Assembly: GCF_020164455.1 (NCBI RefSeq)
Contig: NZ_JAIQWW010000030.1
Span: 1 to 53,914, forward strand
Direction of reading: 5' to 3'
Source: Phyllobacterium chamaecytisi
Lineage (GTDB): Bacteria; Pseudomonadota; Alphaproteobacteria; Rhizobiales; Rhizobiaceae
Length of the DNA stretch: 53,914 nt
Shown here one piece after another: positions 23,892-32,932 of this stretch (its first letter is position 1; each line of letters opens with the position of its first letter). The notes under the pieces are model-generated. The model saw only the letters and a program-made list of their open reading frames with translations. It did not search any database and had not been told where the DNA came from. A program made the position numbers and the translations under genes.

Positions 23892-24329
23892 TTGCACGAT
23901 ATCAGCAACAAATTTCATGGACCCGGTGGTAAAGTCCTTGCCCGACCCCGTTTGTTTAGATTTAAATACCCAAGTCTGGTGCCCACCGGACGGAGGCTCG
24001 ACGGAAATACCAGCCCTTGGCATGGTACCGTTGAGCCTCATTTCCATAAACACGGCAGGGCTTCGACGATGCTCAGGATCAAGCATGGGGTTCAAACGAC
24101 ATTTGGGGACATCCTGTGGGATGAACCTCTGCTGCCGATCTACGCTACGCGTGAAGAATGTGTCGCTGCCATCGAAAGCTTCATCACTGGTTTCGACCAT
24201 TATGAGGAGGAGCCCGCTCAAGACAGATGGTGTGCATGGAACGACAATAAGAAGAATGAATTTCATTATTGGTGGATAACGATTGCCGAACGACCGCTGA
24301 CCGACACGGGCGAAACTGTTGGCGGTTGA
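23892..24329 (+). CDS. hypothetical protein, N-terminus uncertain
   Basis: The last 80 residues look like a genuine protein (HGVQTTFGDILWDEPLLPIY, then ATREECVAAIESFITGFDHY and KNEFHYWWITIAERPLTD), soluble and rich in aromatic and acidic residues. The first 60 residues from the ATG at 23892 are basic and less convincing, and an overlapping frame is also open there, so a frameshift near 24070 or a shorter gene is possible. No SD of note before 23892. No family recognised. Confidence 0.4.
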   Translation: MHDISNKFHGPGGKVLARPRLFRFKYPSLVPTGRRLDGNTSPWHGTVEPHFHKHGRASTMLRIKHGVQTTFGDILWDEPLLPIYATREECVAAIESFITGFDHYEEEPAQDRWCAWNDNKKNEFHYWWITIAERPLTDTGETVGG

Positions 24330-24636
24330 ACGTTGAACACCAGGATATGACGGGAATGGGCGTAGAGCGCGTCAGAGCAAGGGGATCCGGACAATTGCCG
24401 TTATCGTCTCGTCGTTGATCGCCCTCTTGTCTGTCATGGCGCTTTTGATGGTATTTTTATCTACGATTTCGCAATGAATAAGACTACGGGGCGTCGCCTA
24501 CATAGCGTGCCTTTCCATCGGCCCTTGACTGGCTGTCATCCACAATCCGGGGATGTCAGGATGTGAGCTTCCTTTATCCAGATGACGGAGATCGGCAATT
24601 CCTTGGCAAAGAGAGATAATAGGACCGCGAAGCAGC

Positions 24637-25572
24637 TTATCGCCAGGCCGCATCCCGTCGTGGCACGGTCTGGAGATCATGAAGAAAAGTCACAGATCGC
24701 TGTGCCTGAGCCGCGGCCTGGACGATGAAGCGCTTGTCATTTTTCAGCACTGAGAGCCACGACGCGAGATAGCTTGCATGGTCGGGGCGCGGCTCCAGTT
24801 CCGGCACCATACCGAGATCGGCGGCGAGGAAAGCCGCGCCCAATTCGGCAATCAGTTCTTCGCGAGCGCGCTCCGTGCGATCTTTTGCATATCTGGACAG
24901 ATCGCGGTTCAGCCGGTGGCTCGCTCCGGCCCAATGCACGCTTTCGTGCGCCAGCGTTGCATAATAGCTCTCGCTGTCTTGGAAGGTTTCAATCGGCGGC
25001 ATCTGGATAATATCCGGGCCCGGTGCATAATAAGCCCTGTCGCCGCCGTGACGGACAGTTGCACCGGTCTTCGCAAAAAAGACATCCGCATGTGCGATCC
25101 TGTCGATCCGTTGGGCAATTCCACCGTCAGGCACGTCTGCGTATCGGTCACCGAGACGCTCGATCTGTTCAACGTTGAAAACGCTGTAAGCTTTCAAGAA
25201 AGGGATATCGCGCTCGATCTCATTTCCCGCCCCATCGGTCTCGGTTTTGCTGATGCGGTTGGCATAGACGACCATCGAGCCTGTCTCGCCCCTTCTGACG
25301 CAGGCTCCGAGTTCCTGCGCCTGACGAAATGTCATCCACGTCGAAGAGGCATAGCCGCGTGCCATTGCTTCAGACCAAAGAAGCAGCACATTGATGCCCG
25401 AATACGGCTCGCCATTGTGGCGTAATGGCCGGGACACGCGACCGGCAAGATGTCGGCTGTTCCAGGGCTGCACCCACGGCCGCACGCCCTCGTCCAATGC
25501 CGCAATTATCCTATCGGTGATACGCGTATAGACGTTTACGTGCTGCTCGCTGGTTGTTTTTTCCTTCTTCAT
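24637..25572 (-). CDS. ardC: ArdC-family antirestriction protein
   Basis: 311 residues from MKKEKTTSEQHVNVY (ATG 25572, preceded by GAGGACAAGACG). The N-terminal domain (ITDRIIAALDEGVRPWVQPW, then GINVLLLWSEAMARGYASS) is the ArdC ssDNA-binding domain. The C-terminal domain is a zincin-like metallopeptidase with LAHESVHWAGASHRLNR as the zinc-binding helix and EELIAELGAAFL supplying the third ligand. ArdC proteins travel with conjugative plasmids and integrative elements and protect incoming single-stranded DNA from restriction. It is the best-preserved part of a mobile-element remnant running to about 28.7 kb. Confidence 0.93.
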   Translation of the reverse strand: MKKEKTTSEQHVNVYTRITDRIIAALDEGVRPWVQPWNSRHLAGRVSRPLRHNGEPYSGINVLLLWSEAMARGYASSTWMTFRQAQELGACVRRGETGSMVVYANRISKTETDGAGNEIERDIPFLKAYSVFNVEQIERLGDRYADVPDGGIAQRIDRIAHADVFFAKTGATVRHGGDRAYYAPGPDIIQMPPIETFQDSESYYATLAHESVHWAGASHRLNRDLSRYAKDRTERAREELIAELGAAFLAADLGMVPELEPRPDHASYLASWLSVLKNDKRFIVQAAAQAQRSVTFLHDLQTVPRRDAAWR

Positions 25573-25867
25573 CGTCTTGTCCTCACTCTTGCAAACCGCG
25601 CCCATCGCGGATCGTCACGGCGGTCGTTGAAGCGGCGGCCGGAGGCGGCGCACCCGCTGAAAGACACGATTGAATGTTGGAACCTTGGCGGACGGGCCGA
25701 AACGAAGTGGAGGACGGCCTGGCCGTTGCGACCGTCCAACTCCGGCGACGCTAGACCGCTCACCGGGACGAACCGTGATCGGCGCATGGCTTTCAACACA
25801 AGGAGAGCCGGCGCTTAAAACGCGCCGGCTTCACCAGGATGAAGGAAGGGATTTTCGCCCCTTCGGT

Positions 25868-26449
25868 TCAATCGAAGGCCGACATCTGCAGCGACGCGGC
25901 CTTCTGGCCGATCGACGGAGCCGCTGCCGCCGAGCCGGCGCGTTCATAGGGCTTCCAGGCGTCGCCGGTGATGTCCTCGTAGGCTGCTACGGCGCCTTCG
26001 GCAGCCATGCGCAGCACGTGGGCCTGCACGCCCATATCGGCGGCGAATTCGCGCTTGCGCTGGGCGCGGCTGTCGAAGCCGACCGCACCGTCGACATCTT
26101 CGCTGCGATCATCGTTGCAGAGCTTCATGGTCAGGTCACGCGCCTCGGTGACCGCGCGGCTGTAGAATTGCCCGGCGCCGTAGGCGGAGCCGACGAAGGC
26201 GCTGACGATGCGCTGCATGTGGATCTGCATGGCCTTTTCGGCGAGACCCTCCTTCAGCGCTTCGGCGCTGCCGATGAGCTGGTTGCGGTGAAGCTCGCGG
26301 ATGCCGTCGCTGTCGACGATGGCAAGGCCGAAGCTTTCGCAGATGCGGCTTGCCTGGGGCGCGTTGGGGCACGCGAGGCGGACCATTTCGAGGGTGGTGG
26401 CGCGTTGTGCGGCTGGGCGGGCCCTGGAGGAGCGGTTGAGCAATGTCAT
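25868..26449 (-). CDS. conserved plasmid/ICE-associated hypothetical protein
   Basis: 193 residues from MTLLNRSSRARPAAQRATTL (ATG 26449 after AAGGA). Helical and soluble: ESFGLAIVDSDGIRELHRNQ, then ALKEGLAEKAMQIHMQRIVS and GAGQFYSRAVTEARDLTMKL. I recognise the type as one commonly found near ArdC genes on rhizobial plasmids and integrative elements, but no function is assigned. It lies 295 bp upstream of ardC on the same strand. The DNA is more GC-rich than the 11-24 kb region, consistent with a separate origin. Confidence 0.65.
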   Translation of the reverse strand: MTLLNRSSRARPAAQRATTLEMVRLACPNAPQASRICESFGLAIVDSDGIRELHRNQLIGSAEALKEGLAEKAMQIHMQRIVSAFVGSAYGAGQFYSRAVTEARDLTMKLCNDDRSEDVDGAVGFDSRAQRKREFAADMGVQAHVLRMAAEGAVAAYEDITGDAWKPYERAGSAAAAPSIGQKAASLQMSAFD

Positions 26450-26953
26450 GATCGATGTCCTTGTGCGTGGTTGAGCAAAGCCCGGGTCTGCCGTCGTCCG
26501 GCACTGTCCCTCGGGTGCGGTCGACACGAACCGGGCAAGCGGCCTGGCCCAAGGTCAGGGCGATGCGATGGAGCGGGGGTGGGGCTGCGGAGGATGCGGA
26601 CCGCATCGCGGTCTGCAGCAAACGCGGCCGCGCCTTGCGAAGCGCGTCGATCCTGCCGCTGCGCGGCGCGGCACGCGGCCTTTGACCAGACCGCTTGTCC
26701 GGTTCAGACCGCAGCAAACCCGAGGACTTGAGCCGGAAGTTGCTTGACGTCTTTGCCCGTAACCGGACGGCATCGGTCATGTCCGTCGCGGCGCGCGGCG
26801 GTCCGCAGGTCGAGCCTCACGCGCAGGTCGAGAGGTCAGTGCGGTTCGGCCGGCTCGTCCTGCACAAATGCGCTTCCTGCTCTTGCCGATCGCCGCCGCA
26901 ACGCATGGGCGGTCCTGGTGTGCCGAGCGGTCTTTCCGGTTTGACGCCGCATT
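26450..26953. other. GC-rich, no gene recognised
   Basis: Several overlapping frames caused by high GC, none with a start signal or recognisable protein. Probably decayed mobile-element DNA. Confidence 0.4.
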
Positions 26954-27300
26954 TCACGGCTCGGCCCAGTCAATGAAGCTCGATGGCCCCGTATATTGGC
27001 GGTCACGGGCCTCGTCGATAAGGAAACCGAACGCGCCGATATCGTAGAGCGCCTCGTCGAACAGCTAGCGCCGTTGTTCGCCGGATCGCCTGCCGCCGAG
27101 CGGGTGTCCTTGAGCTTGATGCGGCAGTTTCCGCCACGGCTTTGAGCGCAGGGCGCGGCAGGCATGAGAGAAACGCCTCGCTGGCCATGTTGGGCAGGAA
27201 CTGGTCAGCGCCGATGGCGTCGGCGGCGATGCGGGCAACCCATCCGCTATAGGACCCATCGTCTCCGGCGCGGTGTCATCGGCTTTCGTCTCGGCGCCAC
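26954..27300 (-). pseudogene. decayed mobile-element genes (ParB-like C-terminus and another tail)
   Basis: Minus strand. About 27130-27260 reads GWVARIAADAIGADQFLPNM then ASEAFLSCLPRPALKAVAE, similar to the C-terminal part of ParB-like nucleases on rhizobial elements. It then shifts frame (CRIKLKDTRSA). About 26954-27060 reads LFDEALYDIGAFGFLIDEAR then QYTGPSSFIDWAEP in another frame. Neither piece has a start codon. The ParB link is by memory of motif style and is tentative. Confidence 0.35.
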
Positions 27301-27332
27301 CAGCGCCATCGACATCGGCTGCCGTCACTTTC

Positions 27333-28322
27333 TCAATCTCGGCGAGTTGTCTGCATTTTGGCGCCAACGCGCGGCATCACCGCCGACGACCGATCGATTA
27401 CATAATCAGCCTGGTGCCCAACAGCATGGTTTTCCGTAACGCATAAAGCTTCATTCCAATCATCAGCCCATGGCGCGAGCCGCAACCAGTCGCAGCCGGC
27501 TTCATCGGCGATGTCGCGCAGACGAGTGGCAAACGCCTCTCCCTGGCTGTTGGCATCGGTGGCGGCGACGATCCGGGCGCAGGGACGCGCGGCGAGCACG
27601 CGAACCGCCGCTTCCGTTTTCGGCGACCATCCCCCGCCGGTGCTGAGATAAAGACTGCCCTCCCGCAACCCTTCCAAGGCGGCGAGGCTCATTGCGTCGA
27701 TCGCAGCTTCCGTGACACACAGACGAACTGCGTCGGGGGAGCCAAGCCGGAACAGCACCTTCGAACCCCCGCTCGAGAAGCCACGCCAGGCGGGACCGCG
27801 CTCCTCCCAACCGGTGAGCACACCTTCATCGTCGAGGTGCGCCGCCCACATGCTGCCGTATGGGCCTTCCCGCAGCATATTACGACGGATGGCTTCGCGG
27901 ATGATGGCCTCGGGCAGGCATCGTTCGACGTGCAGATAGCGCCACGTCGTCGACCCCCTTGATGGCTTGCGCCGATTATCCCATCGTTGCGGCATGGAAC
28001 CGGTGGGCGCTGAACCGCGAGGCGGGCTGCTCCAGACAGGCTCTTTGGATATGAAACCCACTAGCGAGGCGACACGGTCAAGCGCTGTCACGAAGGACAC
28101 CCCGTCAAGATGTTCGGCGAGACGGAAGACGTCGCCTTTCGCGTCCGAGAGCGGATCGAACCAACCCCTCCCCTCATGAATGACGATAATGATGTCCGCC
28201 CCGCGCCGGTATTTCACCGCCTTGCGGGTGCTCTCTCTCACATCGACAGCAAAGTCGGCCTGCTCCAGCATGACGGCGCACGAGACGCGCTCGCGCAGTT
28301 CTTCCAGTTCTTGTCTCTCCAT
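27333..28322 (-). CDS. DUF3991 and Toprim domain protein
   Basis: About 329 residues from MERQELEELRERVSCAVMLE. DUF3991 (VKYRRGADIIIVIHEGRGWF, DPLSDAKGDVFRLAEHL) is followed by a Toprim fold (RLCVTEAAIDAMSLAALEGL, then RIVAATDANSQGEAFATRL with the DxN-type acidic motif). Proteins of this class are primase-like and carried by plasmids and integrative elements. The ATG at 28322 has a weak SD, and the frame stays open 114 codons further upstream. That extension (EEFSILPNHERDDEDDL) also looks protein-like and may be the tail of a fused neighbour. The C-terminal 15 residues look random, suggesting truncation. Confidence 0.8.
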   Translation of the reverse strand: MERQELEELRERVSCAVMLEQADFAVDVRESTRKAVKYRRGADIIIVIHEGRGWFDPLSDAKGDVFRLAEHLDGVSFVTALDRVASLVGFISKEPVWSSPPRGSAPTGSMPQRWDNRRKPSRGSTTWRYLHVERCLPEAIIREAIRRNMLREGPYGSMWAAHLDDEGVLTGWEERGPAWRGFSSGGSKVLFRLGSPDAVRLCVTEAAIDAMSLAALEGLREGSLYLSTGGGWSPKTEAAVRVLAARPCARIVAATDANSQGEAFATRLRDIADEAGCDWLRLAPWADDWNEALCVTENHAVGHQADYVIDRSSAVMPRVGAKMQTTRRD

Positions 28323-28823
28323 GCTTCTACCGGCGCTCGCGCGTCCGCCTTTCTTTACTAACTCTTCTCTTCCCGCAGTTTGCGGCACCGTTTCCGGCGG
28401 CCCGCGAAGAGCAAAGGCGGCAAGGGGGCGGCTGACAAGCTGCAGATCTGCATTGTGCCAGCCGGCCGCTTCAGCCGCGGCGAAGCTTCCCTTGCCGCCT
28501 GCCGCTCGCAAGCGGCACCCGAAAGGAAATGCCGGCTCAATGAGCCGGCCGTGGACGATCTTCAGATCGTCTTCATCGTCGCGTTCGTGGTTCGGAAGGA
28601 TGCTGAACTCTTCGCCGGATCTGAAAGGCGGGACCGGACCCAAGAGTGCGGGTTGGAAGGCCAACGATCGTTATTCCTGCGAGGATCGCGCATCCAACGC
28701 CAAGGCTTACAATGCACGTTTTCGCCAGTGATCGAACGCCACCGAGCTCCGTAGCGATGGCGACATAGCGCGCGCCGTTGCCGATGGATTCCTTAACAAA
28801 AAATTCAACCCGGGACCCACGCG
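28323..28823. other. upstream extension and remnant frames
   Basis: Minus strand 28323..28664 is open and in frame with the Toprim gene (see that entry). A second minus frame, 28573..28827 (TTG start), has one hydrophobic stretch but no SD and no recognisable family. I do not call it. Confidence 0.35.
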
Positions 28824-29093
28824 TCAATCACTGTATTTACGGATGTGAGGAGACCTGCGCGCATCAGCCGTCAATCCCGTCAGCGCAAGCAGGAGTAGTT
28901 TTGGGTCCCATTGGCCCGCAAGGTACGAGATGAACAGGCTCGTGACGACGGCGAAAGCGCCGGAGATCGCGATCGCCTGCCCGGCCGATTCTTCGCTAAT
29001 GCGGAGTTCGTCCGCGATCGGCGCGAGCAGGCTGCCAGGCATGAATTCAGAAGCGATCAGGGCGAAAACGCAGAGCGGCATAATCGCAAACAA
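28824..29093 (-). pseudogene. N-terminal fragment of an MFS efflux transporter
   Basis: Residues read FAIMPLCVFALIASEFMPGS, then LLAPIADELRISEESAGQAI and SGAFAVVTSLFISYLAG, the first two to three helices of a drug/arabinose-type MFS exporter. After KLLLLALTGLTA the frame becomes unrelated and stops at 28824. No proper start codon is in frame at the 5' end. Ten or so helices are missing. Confidence 0.75.
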
Positions 29094-29403
29094 ACCGTCC
29101 CAGTTGGCTGAGCGGGATGTGGCTTCCTCTACGGCTCTATCGACATGGTATCGCGGCTTTTGTTGGCAATCTCTTCAACGGGCTTCCGCTCCTGATCGGA
29201 GGCGAGATGAAACATAAGTCATAAGCATTTCGCAGCCGATCCGCAACCGGGGCGCGACGGACTTGGACAAACTCCCGATGTGGATGACCCGGCCTTCGTC
29301 GTCGAGACTTCAATCATGAGCGGCAACGTCGTTCTTTGCGCGGCATATGGATTGTGTCACCTGTTTTGTCGCTCCGAATTATTTCATCGTCCACCGCGAA
29401 GCC
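29094..29403. other. intergenic, nothing recognised
   Basis: No supportable gene; it ends at the EcfG-type promoter of 29457. Confidence 0.4.
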
Positions 29404-29428
29404 GGAACATTTTTCATCACAGTTGGTT
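29404..29428 (+). promoter_or_regulatory. EcfG-type general stress promoter
   Basis: GGAAC (29404-29408), 17 nt, GTT (29426-29428), 29 bp upstream of the ATG at 29457. Confidence 0.75.
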
Positions 29429-29456
29429 GATGTCGCATCATCGACAGGAGGCCAAA

Positions 29457-29888
29457 ATGAAACACCATGCACTCGAGCAATTGCAAGTCATCGCCGAGGT
29501 CGGTCAGGACTACCCGCGCCACGTCATGTCGCGCAGCGAGCGACTTGAACGCTGGGCTGAACTCCTTGAACAGAACCCCACTCGGCGTCTCGCGACGCTG
29601 CACCAGACCGAGAACCAGCCGATAAGAGCGCGCGGGGCCATGCGGGCCGACAGCTCACCAATCTCGGTTGCTTTCGAAGATACCCTCCTTCGCGCAGCCG
29701 GTTTGGAAAATGACAGTTACGGCGAAGCAATGCGGTTCTTCCAACTGACCGACAATCAGTTACACAAAGTTATCTGTTACTGCCATTTCGGCGCCAGCGT
29801 GAGCGCTGCGACAGCAGCCCACTATCTGCGCAAACTTATCGCGAGACAGCGCATGTTCGCTCGCTTGCGCAGTATGTTGGTTGGATAA
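29457..29888 (+). CDS. conserved hypothetical protein, stress-promoter driven
   Basis: 143 residues from MKHHALEQLQVIAEVGQDYP. ATG 29457 follows AGGAGG; the frame upstream to 29280 has no SD. Helical and soluble: MSRSERLERWAELLEQNPTR then LATLHQTENQPIRARGAMRA in the first half, and YGEAMRFFQLTDNQLHKVIC plus AATAAHYLRKLIARQRMF in the second. The style is that of rhizobial conserved hypotheticals often found beside stress genes, but no named domain is recognised. The EcfG-type promoter 29 bp upstream puts it in the general stress group. Confidence 0.75.
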   Translation: MKHHALEQLQVIAEVGQDYPRHVMSRSERLERWAELLEQNPTRRLATLHQTENQPIRARGAMRADSSPISVAFEDTLLRAAGLENDSYGEAMRFFQLTDNQLHKVICYCHFGASVSAATAAHYLRKLIARQRMFARLRSMLVG

Positions 29889-30471
29889 ACAACGACGGCT
29901 CGCACAATTGCCTGAATGATCTGAGTGTAACTATGAACGTAAGAAATCTCGCCACGTCATCGACTGAAGGCGCGAGCAGACCAGCCTATTTGCACGCTGT
30001 GATACGCTCGAGCCCTACGCCGTATGGAAAGCGCTTTACTTGCAACGTCAACCGCGTTTCAGTTTTGGAAGTTGTTTAGAAGGAGTGCCGGAGACGATCA
30101 AAGACAACTCGCGGGGCACAGGAGCGGAGGGCGATAACCCCGCCGAATTGCGCTATTGCCGCCGATTTCCCTACACTCTATGGTTTAAACAGCGTATAAC
30201 CAATTGAAATCGCTCGCAAATACTTTCTGGCGGCGAGAAAATTCCGACGCCGGGTCTGTTAAAATGCTACGCTTTTGATTTCAAAGGGAAAGCGGCGCAA
30301 AAATTTTTCTGGGGTTTCAGTAACTATCGGGATCCAGGACGATTTTTGCACCTCCCGACGTCCGGCGACGCGCCCGAATCTGCCTCTAAAAGTACCGTCA
30401 TCAAACCATATCGCACTTGGAAAAGCGATGCCGTCGGGCCTCGGCAGAGTTCCATGTGCAACCTCGAAATG
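29889..30471. other. intergenic, nothing recognised
   Basis: About 580 bp of moderately AT-rich DNA without a supportable gene, repeat or promoter. Confidence 0.45.
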
Positions 30472-31383
30472 CTATGCGCCAATCCAGGGACCACCGCCTA
30501 CCCACTGCGCATTGAAAGGCATAGACTTAGCCGCTGCGATCGTGGGTGGCATCACAAGTTCGGCGATGCGCGCCTGAATTTCCGGAAGGGGCTGCGGCAC
30601 GAGGGCGATCTCGGTTCGCTTCAGAAACGCCGCCCATTGGACTTGCTTGGCGTCGGCGAAGCCCGCCGTCAGCGCCAGTGGCGTTTCGGTGGGAAGCCGC
30701 GTCTCGCGGCGCTCGAAGGTCGTCTGGCGCCCGCGCCAGAACCTCTCCTTCAAAGGCGAAGGCACCCGCAATGGCCCAGAGATCGAAAAAATCCTTCATG
30801 CGCGAATTGAGCATGTCCAGCGCCACCATGGCTTGGAACTTCTCCGCCACAACAGTTTCAGGTGGATAGGCTTTAAGATGCGGTGCCGGCTGCCCCAGAA
30901 GCGAAGGATATTCCATATCGACCGGGCCCGGCGTGATCGCATCGCCGTATCCAATGTCGACAAGCATGGCAAGGCGCGCGCCAGCAAGTTCCGCCACGAA
31001 GTCCAACCGCACGCCGGCATATTCGTCTTGCTCACGCGCCGGGGCGGCACGCAGCGTATCCGGCCGAAAGATTACCCCCTCATCTTCAACCTTTGTGGCC
31101 AGGATTTCCGCAAATACAGCGGCGATGGCAACAGGAGCGTTCTCGCCAAAGCCGAGGAGATCGAGGTCGCCGGTAGCACGGTAGGGCACAGGCGCCCATA
31201 GGCTGAACAACATCGCGCCCTTGAGGACGAAGTGATCCCGGTACGGCGAAACACTTAGACGATAAAGCACACGCTCGATGGCATAACGCGTCATCAGCAA
31301 CTGGGCGTTCTCGCGACGTTCGCGAGCATGCTGAGTCAGCCGATCGCGTACAGAGACGCCAATATTCTTAGGCGCGCCTTCAT
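30472..31383 (-). pseudogene. AbiEii/AbiGii-type nucleotidyltransferase toxin with two frameshifts
   Basis: The centre is a clear AbiEii toxin: HFVLKGAMLFSLWAP, YRATGDLDLLGFG (the DxD of the nucleotidyltransferase), YPPETVVAEKFQAMVALDML and NSRMKDFFDLWAIAGAF. The 5' end is broken. The ATG at 31383 overlaps the antitoxin stop (ATGA) as expected, but a missing base in the next codons puts it out of frame with PKNIGVSVRDRLTQHARERR. A second shift near 30730 separates GEVLARA from TTFERRETRLPTETPLALTA, which continues to 30472. The toxin is therefore probably dead unless these are sequence errors. Confidence 0.8.
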
Positions 31384-31994
31384 GAAACCATGGCCTCGAT
31401 GTAGGGACGCATCACGGTCTGGACACGGTCGATCTCAGCGTAACGCCAAAGCTCGTTCAGCCCTGCCCGCCCCTTTCGCGATTTGATGAGGTCCCGCAGT
31501 GCCTCGATCGCAACATCAAGACCGATCTTGTTGCGGTGCTTGAAGCAGTCGGCGACGGTTTTCGCTGGCGAGGTGATCGGAACGGGCACGCCGTCGACCT
31601 GATGAATCTCTATGCCGGCCGTCAGCGCCTCACCGCTGGCGCGGACGATCTTTAGCGTGACCGATGGATTGGACGGCGCCCAGTCCTTTGGCCCGAGCAG
31701 CATCCAGACGGCATGCGGCGTCTGGGTCGTGAGGTTGTGGAATTGCAGCGCCGACAGCAGGCCGATGACCCCTTTTGGCTTTATGCGTGCGGCTTCAGCC
31801 AGGCTGGTGGCACTGGCGACCTCCGCATTCGCCAGTTTATAGAGGCCACGACCGACCTGCTGGAGAACTCCCTCGTCACGCAGCCTTTGCAGGTAGACGC
31901 GCGGCACGCCAGCGGCATCGAAATCGCTGCCCCGCGCGATTCCTTGTCGCCGTGCGACCTCCAGGGCGCGATCTCGGTGGGTTTGAGCAATCAT
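31380..31994 (-). CDS. AbiEi-type antitoxin / transcriptional regulator
   Basis: 204 residues. An N-terminal winged helix (ALEVARRQGIARGSDFDAAG, then VPRVYLQRLRDEGVLQQVGR) and a C-terminal domain (GVIGLLSALQFHNLTTQTPH, then TSPAKTVADCFKHRNKIGLD and VAIEALRDL) match AbiEi-like antitoxins, which repress their own operon and block the nucleotidyltransferase toxin. The stop codon overlaps the toxin start (ATGA), the usual operon layout. Frame and domains look intact, in contrast to the toxin. An intact antitoxin with a broken toxin could act as an anti-addiction module; that is inference. Confidence 0.88.
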   Translation of the reverse strand: MIAQTHRDRALEVARRQGIARGSDFDAAGVPRVYLQRLRDEGVLQQVGRGLYKLANAEVASATSLAEAARIKPKGVIGLLSALQFHNLTTQTPHAVWMLLGPKDWAPSNPSVTLKIVRASGEALTAGIEIHQVDGVPVPITSPAKTVADCFKHRNKIGLDVAIEALRDLIKSRKGRAGLNELWRYAEIDRVQTVMRPYIEAMVS

Positions 31995-32696
31995 AATGAA
32001 TGTTATAAACCCTCGATGTTAATTTGCAATATACAAGGATTTGTAACAGAAAGGTCAGATAGATGGAGGCAAGAATCCGCCCAGCGACGACTATCCATTT
32101 GAAATTCTGCCGAACATTTTCGAATCAGGGCGAATTTGAGCACCTGCCCTCCAGCTTAGCATATCGCGAAAAGGTGTGGTTGCGAGGGCTCGCAACATCC
32201 GACTCCTGCGATTAGTCGAACGGTCAATTCCCAGGCTCGTTGCTTAGTGGGTTGTGGGCGGTTTACCCAAAAAATGCGCCCTGCAGATGCCAATCGTGAC
32301 AGAAAACCTTAGCCGGACCCGAAGTCAGGAGCCGCCCCCGCCTCCCGCTGCGCGTTCCGTCGCAATAGCGGGCAGGCCGAAGGTCCGCAGGAACGGGCAG
32401 CGCATGCGTTCGCCGTCCGCAAAGCCCGTTTCCTGCGCCACGACGTTAACCGTGTGCCGCCTCAACTTACTTCGGTGACACGGTCTTAGTCATCGCGGCG
32501 GATGGAGATGCAAAGGGCAGAGAGAGCAATTTCCTCCTTGCTCCGACGCCTCAGAGCTACGCGCAACCGTCAGCAGGTCGATCTCTGGCGAACCTCCTCG
32601 AGAGGTTGGCATTCTTGCTGCTCCGCGCTCCCCGCTTGTCGGCGCCGAGCTCGAATTGACTCGTACCCTGGATGAGGGGTGCAAAGTCAAGATGTG
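31995..32696. other. gene-free stretch
   Basis: About 700 bp between the antitoxin start and the vapC fragment. Short frames only. No antitoxin partner for vapC was recognised just upstream of 32697. Confidence 0.45.
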
Positions 32697-32910
32697 ATGC
32701 GGTTCCTGCTCGACACAAATATCATCAGCAACGTTACCTGGCCAACTCCGTCAGAAGCGCTGTTTGACTGGCCGGCGAAACAGGCCGACAAAGATCTCTG
32801 CATCTCGTCGCTCACCATTGCGGAAATCCGCCGAGGCGTGCTTGAAAAGCCCGCCGGCAAACGGCGGCGCGTGCTTGAAAAGTGGTTCCCACGCGTTACG
32901 TCATCTCGTG
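32697..32910 (+). pseudogene. vapC: vapC-type PIN toxin, 5' fragment
   Basis: MRFLLDTNIISNVTWPTPSE carries the first PIN-domain Asp (LLDTN), followed by ISSLTIAEIRRGVLEKPAGK with the conserved Glu, then LEKWF. The last two acidic residues are missing: after about 72 residues the sequence becomes unrelated and runs into the end of the pit gene. The start is the ATG at 32697. Confidence 0.75.
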
Positions 32911-32932
32911 CCGCTGTCATACCGCTCAAAGT

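Noticed and set aside
24338..24477. Hydrophobic stretch resembling a small membrane protein (VIVSSLIALLSVMALLMVFL)
   Set aside because: No start codon in frame; possibly a broken small gene, but nothing supports expression.
25670..26731. Long plus-strand frame of 353 residues
   Set aside because: It is antisense to the conserved plasmid-type gene in GC-rich DNA; the translation is Gly/Arg/Ala-rich and featureless.
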